Source: Pectinophora gossypiella
Lineage: Eukaryota > Arthropoda > Insecta > Lepidoptera > Gelechiidae
NCBI RefSeq assembly: GCF_024362695.1
Contig: NC_065406.1
Span: 17,460,545-17,524,544, forward strand
Direction: 5' to 3'
DNA length: 64,000 nucleotides
Under the pieces are notes generated by a model. It was not told the origin of the DNA. It worked only from the letters and a program-made list of their open reading frames with translations, and did not search any database. Shown piece by piece: positions 60,965-64,000 of the stretch (positions are counted from its first letter, which is position 1; the number at the start of each line of letters is the position of its first letter). Position numbers and translations under genes: made by a program.

Positions 60965-61270
60965 CGTCTAGTGTATGACTTGTCCCCAGTACCAAAGGCA
61001 GCGGCTGCAGGCGGCATATGAAGAAAGTTTCTGGACCTCGGAAGTTAGCGCGACCGGTCCGCGGATCTTTTGCTAGGATTCTTTGAATTTGTTCCGCCAT
61101 ACTTGTTAGTTGCTTAGCACCGGCTTTCATGCTTGAATAGTTCCTGCAATACTTGCCCGCTTTCAGTATGTCTTTGTAAACTTGTGCAGGTTGTTATTGA
61201 GTTTATTTAACGTGTAAAACTTTTAAGTATATCGAAAAAATGTTTGGATATTATTTACAAAAATAAAATA
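60965..61270. other. unassigned sequence
   Basis: No supported feature. Confidence 0.35.
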
Positions 61271-61271
61271 G

Positions 61272-61430
61272 CCTTCTTTTTCTATCCTGTGGGTTATGAG
61301 GTGGATTACCAACCTCAGCAGGCTTGGTGTCAGGATTACTATTGACCCGTCAAAGGCCCCTGACATCAATGATATCAATAATTTATGATACAAACATGAA
61401 TTAAATCTCATAAAGTCGAATTCAGAGCAA
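61272..61430 (-). mobile_element. SINE B tail joined to a SINE D-like middle
   Basis: 61272-61370 is the B tail (TCTATCCTGTGGGTTATGAG, AAAGGCCCCTGAC). 61375-61430 (ATTTATGATACAAACATGAA) resembles the middle of D. The junction is probably two separate old fragments. Confidence 0.65.
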
Positions 61431-62150
61431 CGAAGAGTAACAGCCTATTACCACTATTAAGTACTATTACCAAATCTGTGCCTCTACTGGGACAATAAGA
61501 GTGTATGAAGCTTCACTGTTACTTTAAAATATACATAACTACCGACCATGAAATGTGATCATTATTTAAAAAAAGTAATTAAATATTTATCAGTCGAAAC
61601 AAGCAAAAAATACAAAAGCCTAGAGAAAAGCAAATTCACTCCATTTTTGCTTAAAAGTTTTCAGGAATTAATTGTTTCTTATATTTCTTTAATTAAAAAT
61701 ATCTGATTAAATAGGCAAGTATTTTAATTTTAAAAAGTGGGAGATGTTATCTGAAGTATATTTTATAAGTAAGAACAGAATGAGATATAGGTAAGTATTT
61801 TAGTTTTAAAAAGGCACCTTTTGCACATTGAAAAGAGGACTTTTATTCTCGTAATAGATTTTCAATAACAATGGAAATTAAAAACCAACGGCTTCGAATA
61901 TCTCAAAGAAACTCGTTATAAGGCGAAACTAAGCTCGCCTGTCGAGGGAAGAGGAAAAATTTTACATTTATTTTTTAAAGTCCTCACGCACGACGGTACG
62001 TGATGTAACCAAATTGGACTTATCCTGCGAGCTGCGGGGCTCTTAATTTACACAGCACTGACGGAAAAGATCGCACGCCTTGCATTATTTTTAAGCAAAT
62101 TCGCTTTTACTCTGCAGTGTGCAGAAATAATTAGAACTTAAAACCAATAG
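61430..62150. other. unassigned AT-rich sequence
   Basis: AATAGGCAAGTATTTTAATT with TAAAAAG at about 61711 is repeated in diverged form at about 61788 (ATAGGTAAGTATTTTAGTTT), a small local duplication. Nothing else was recognised. Confidence 0.4.
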
Positions 62151-62273
62151 AAAGGGCTGAGCCACAAGTAATCAAAGACACTTACGTCCACTTTTGATAG
62201 GCACGTGATGTTTTATAGTGACAAAGAATTCGCCCATAAAATTATTAACTTTAAAATTATTATTAAGTTTATT

Positions 62274-62325
62274 TCCCACCGGGGTAAACAGTGACTGTGG
62301 AATTCCATTTGCTTTGATGCTTAGG
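62274..62325 (-). mobile_element. LINE F1 terminal fragment
   Basis: TTCCCACCGGGGTAAACAGT and GTGGAATTCCATTTGCTTTG are the reverse of the F1 C-terminal codons. Confidence 0.65.
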
Positions 62326-62339
62326 TATTGTAGTATCGG

Positions 62340-62683
62340 ATAGTCATCATCATCTCCCTAGCATTATCCCGTTTTTCACAGGGTCCGCTTACCTAACCTA
62401 ATTTTACAGGTCCGGTTTTTGACTGAAGCGACTGCCTGTCTCACCTTCCAACCCGCGAAGGGAAAACCAGCCCAATACAGGTTAGTTCACATACCTCCGA
62501 AAAATGCATTTCCCGGGAATGTGGATTTCCTTGCGATGTTTTCCGTCACCGCTGACCACGTGATAATCATTTATGATCCAAACATGAATTCGAAAACAAA
62601 TTTGATAATCGTTGGTTTTGGCTTCTACTGGAGTCGAACCTGCGACCCCAAAGTGAAAGGCAAGCGTTCTACCAAGGCTCCAC
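62340..62683 (-). mobile_element. SINE D, full length with target duplication
   Basis: Tail TCATCATCATCTCCCTAGCA on the left, tRNA-like head on the right (minus strand A-box region CCTTGGTAGAACGCTTGCC, B-box GGTTCGACTCC). TGTAGTATCGG at 62329-62339 and 62684-62694 is an 11-bp target duplication. The element is 344 bp. Confidence 0.92.
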
Positions 62684-62699
62684 TGTAGTATCGGTAAGT

Positions 62700-63810
62700 A
62701 GGTATAGAAATATACCTAGTCAGGAAAAGCTTTATTATTTGACTTCTAACTATTACAATATTTTTAAGTACCAAAAATGAGCAAGTTGAAAAGAAATAAC
62801 ATCGTCCAAGGCCCAGGCCGCCATAGACACTCCCTGTCACCAGACATCGACTTACTTATCTTAAGATTAACTTTTTGACTAACGCGCCAGACACGATGAA
62901 ACCAAAGAGGTCACAGAACGTCATCGTAAGTCGATCGGTCTTTTTCTGACCTAGGTACCTTTAGAACTATAATATTCTACTTTATTAAGTAGGTAGGTAC
63001 CTTACCGACCTTCTTACCCCACTGCCCTGTATGCTACATTAAAACGAGCGTATCGTTCTGCTCCAAATCAGTCGGCAGCCAAGTGGTCACATTGCGTCAG
63101 GATTTACGACCGCTGACCTACAGAGGTTTATTGCGTGCTCCCGTAAAATACTCCGCTAAAGTCAGTGTAAGGTTCACTATTTATTGCAATTACTGCGTAG
63201 GTGGACAGTAAATACCTACGCCTACCTAACTGTTTTGAAGCCTAGTCTTGTTTGAAAAGCTGTCAAGTTAGTGATAGGAAATTATGTAACCTACCTACCT
63301 ATTATGGTACTTACTTACTTACTACTACTTATAGCATTGGAAGGTAGAAAAGCATTAGCAGAATGTTTTCGTTTCAGGTTTTCAGCATCCGTCCGTCAAA
63401 TAAATAAAAACTGTTGTTGTGAAGAAAAAAATACGTAGGAATAATAAAAAAACGTGTCTAAATTTTTTAACATTTTACGTATTTTTTATTAGACGGGATT
63501 TTCACAAACTTACCCCACTTCATGCACTAACTTAAAATAGCGCCATCTGTACTGCCTTGTATGAACTACGTTTCAATGTCAACATCAGCTACGTACGTAA
63601 ACTCAGTAGAATTACTGGGCAGAAAATATTTTATTTTAACGGTAGAGGGCGGTATCTGTTATTGTAAAAAATACGTATTATTTCTATGTTTATTATTTTT
63701 AGCTTTTTATTTTTAAAAAGTTTAATTACCCTGTGTGATTTGATTTATTAAAAACAGAGAAACTAAAAATATGAAACAAAAGAATTTTCATTAATTATTT
63801 TATTACTGGC
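62700..63810. other. unassigned sequence
   Basis: AT-rich, with a few GGTAGGTACC-type words near 62990 and 63290. GCGCCATCTGTACTGC at 63541 and GAGGGCGGTATCTG at 63645 are a loosely mirrored pair. No gene. Confidence 0.35.
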
Positions 63811-63819
63811 AACTAGATC

Positions 63820-63945
63820 TAGCCGGCCGGCCGGCTGCGGTCGCCATATTTTTTCCGGCTGTCAAGTGTCATTTTCACGCCGATATCTACGCAGTGTGAC
63901 CGTGTCTTTCGTATTTTTTACGTCACTTTATTTCCTGGTAAGCAA
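63820..63945 (+). promoter_or_regulatory. candidate promoter and first non-coding exon
   Basis: A GGCCGGCCGGCCGG tract at about 63823, then GCGGTCGCCATATTTTTTCC, an Inr-like TCATTT near 63869, and a purine-poor stretch without ATG that ends CTTTATTTCCTG|GTAAGC at about 63938. The splice-donor consensus (G|GTAAG) and CpG content are the basis. Without the sequence to the right, no product can be named. Confidence 0.3.
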
Positions 63946-64000
63946 TTATTTACAATTTTGTACGCTTAACTTCATCTATCTCGTGTTTCTTCCTTTCGCG

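Overview
The window looks like about 64 kb of non-coding nuclear DNA from an insect, most probably a moth or butterfly (Lepidoptera). The grounds are low G+C, (TTAGG)n-type telomere-like tracts, several tRNA-headed SINE families of the kind seen in Lepidoptera, non-LTR retrotransposon 3' ends with TTTGAA-, TTATG- and TATG-type tails, Helitrons ending in CTAG, and many palindromic MITEs. I do not identify the species. I found no convincing host protein-coding exon. Every peptide I could recognise is the C-terminus, or in one case the ORF1 region, of a retrotransposon. This is intergenic or large-intron sequence. The only hint of a host gene is at the right edge: 63820-63945 is a CpG-rich stretch followed by a splice-donor-like site, which could be a promoter with a first non-coding exon. 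Layout: four recurring SINE types punctuate the whole window. I call them A, B, C and D; these are local labels, not database names. A and B share a tRNA-like head. C has a tRNA-like A-box fused to a piece of 5S rRNA. A, B and C share the same central block (core GGCACGTTAAGCCG) but have different tails, and the A tail is the end of an RTE-like reverse transcriptase ORF. D is unrelated and has its own tRNA-like head. Between them lie retrotransposon 3' ends: family E with a hairpin and TTTGAA tail, families F1 and F2 with RTE-like C-termini, Jockey/CR1-like ends, and families K, M, T and V. MITE-like elements include palindromic family G, R (7069, 52721), a GC-rich element at 20673-21035, TIR elements at 12955-13270 and 40118-40284, and short perfect hairpins at 37900, 53941 and 56288. 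Region highlights: 14515-15213 shows SINE C nested in SINE B with a 13-bp target duplication and carried-over flanking DNA. 15565-16075 is a roughly 137-bp tandem repeat next to a near-perfect inverted repeat of about 312 bp per arm (16221-16972). 23588-24432 holds two tandem poly(A)-tailed elements in TTAGG-type sequence. 27776-29446 is a complete non-autonomous Helitron containing a strict 134-bp tandem array. 33270-33767 is a composite LINE/SINE insertion between 61-bp direct repeats. 48690-49281 is a GC-rich ORF1 fragment. No genes can be said to cooperate here. The visible biology is the modular reuse of SINE heads, centres and tails, with tails that match LINE partners, and layered insertion of one element into another. 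All family assignments rest on reading the sequence and on internal comparison; no database search was run.
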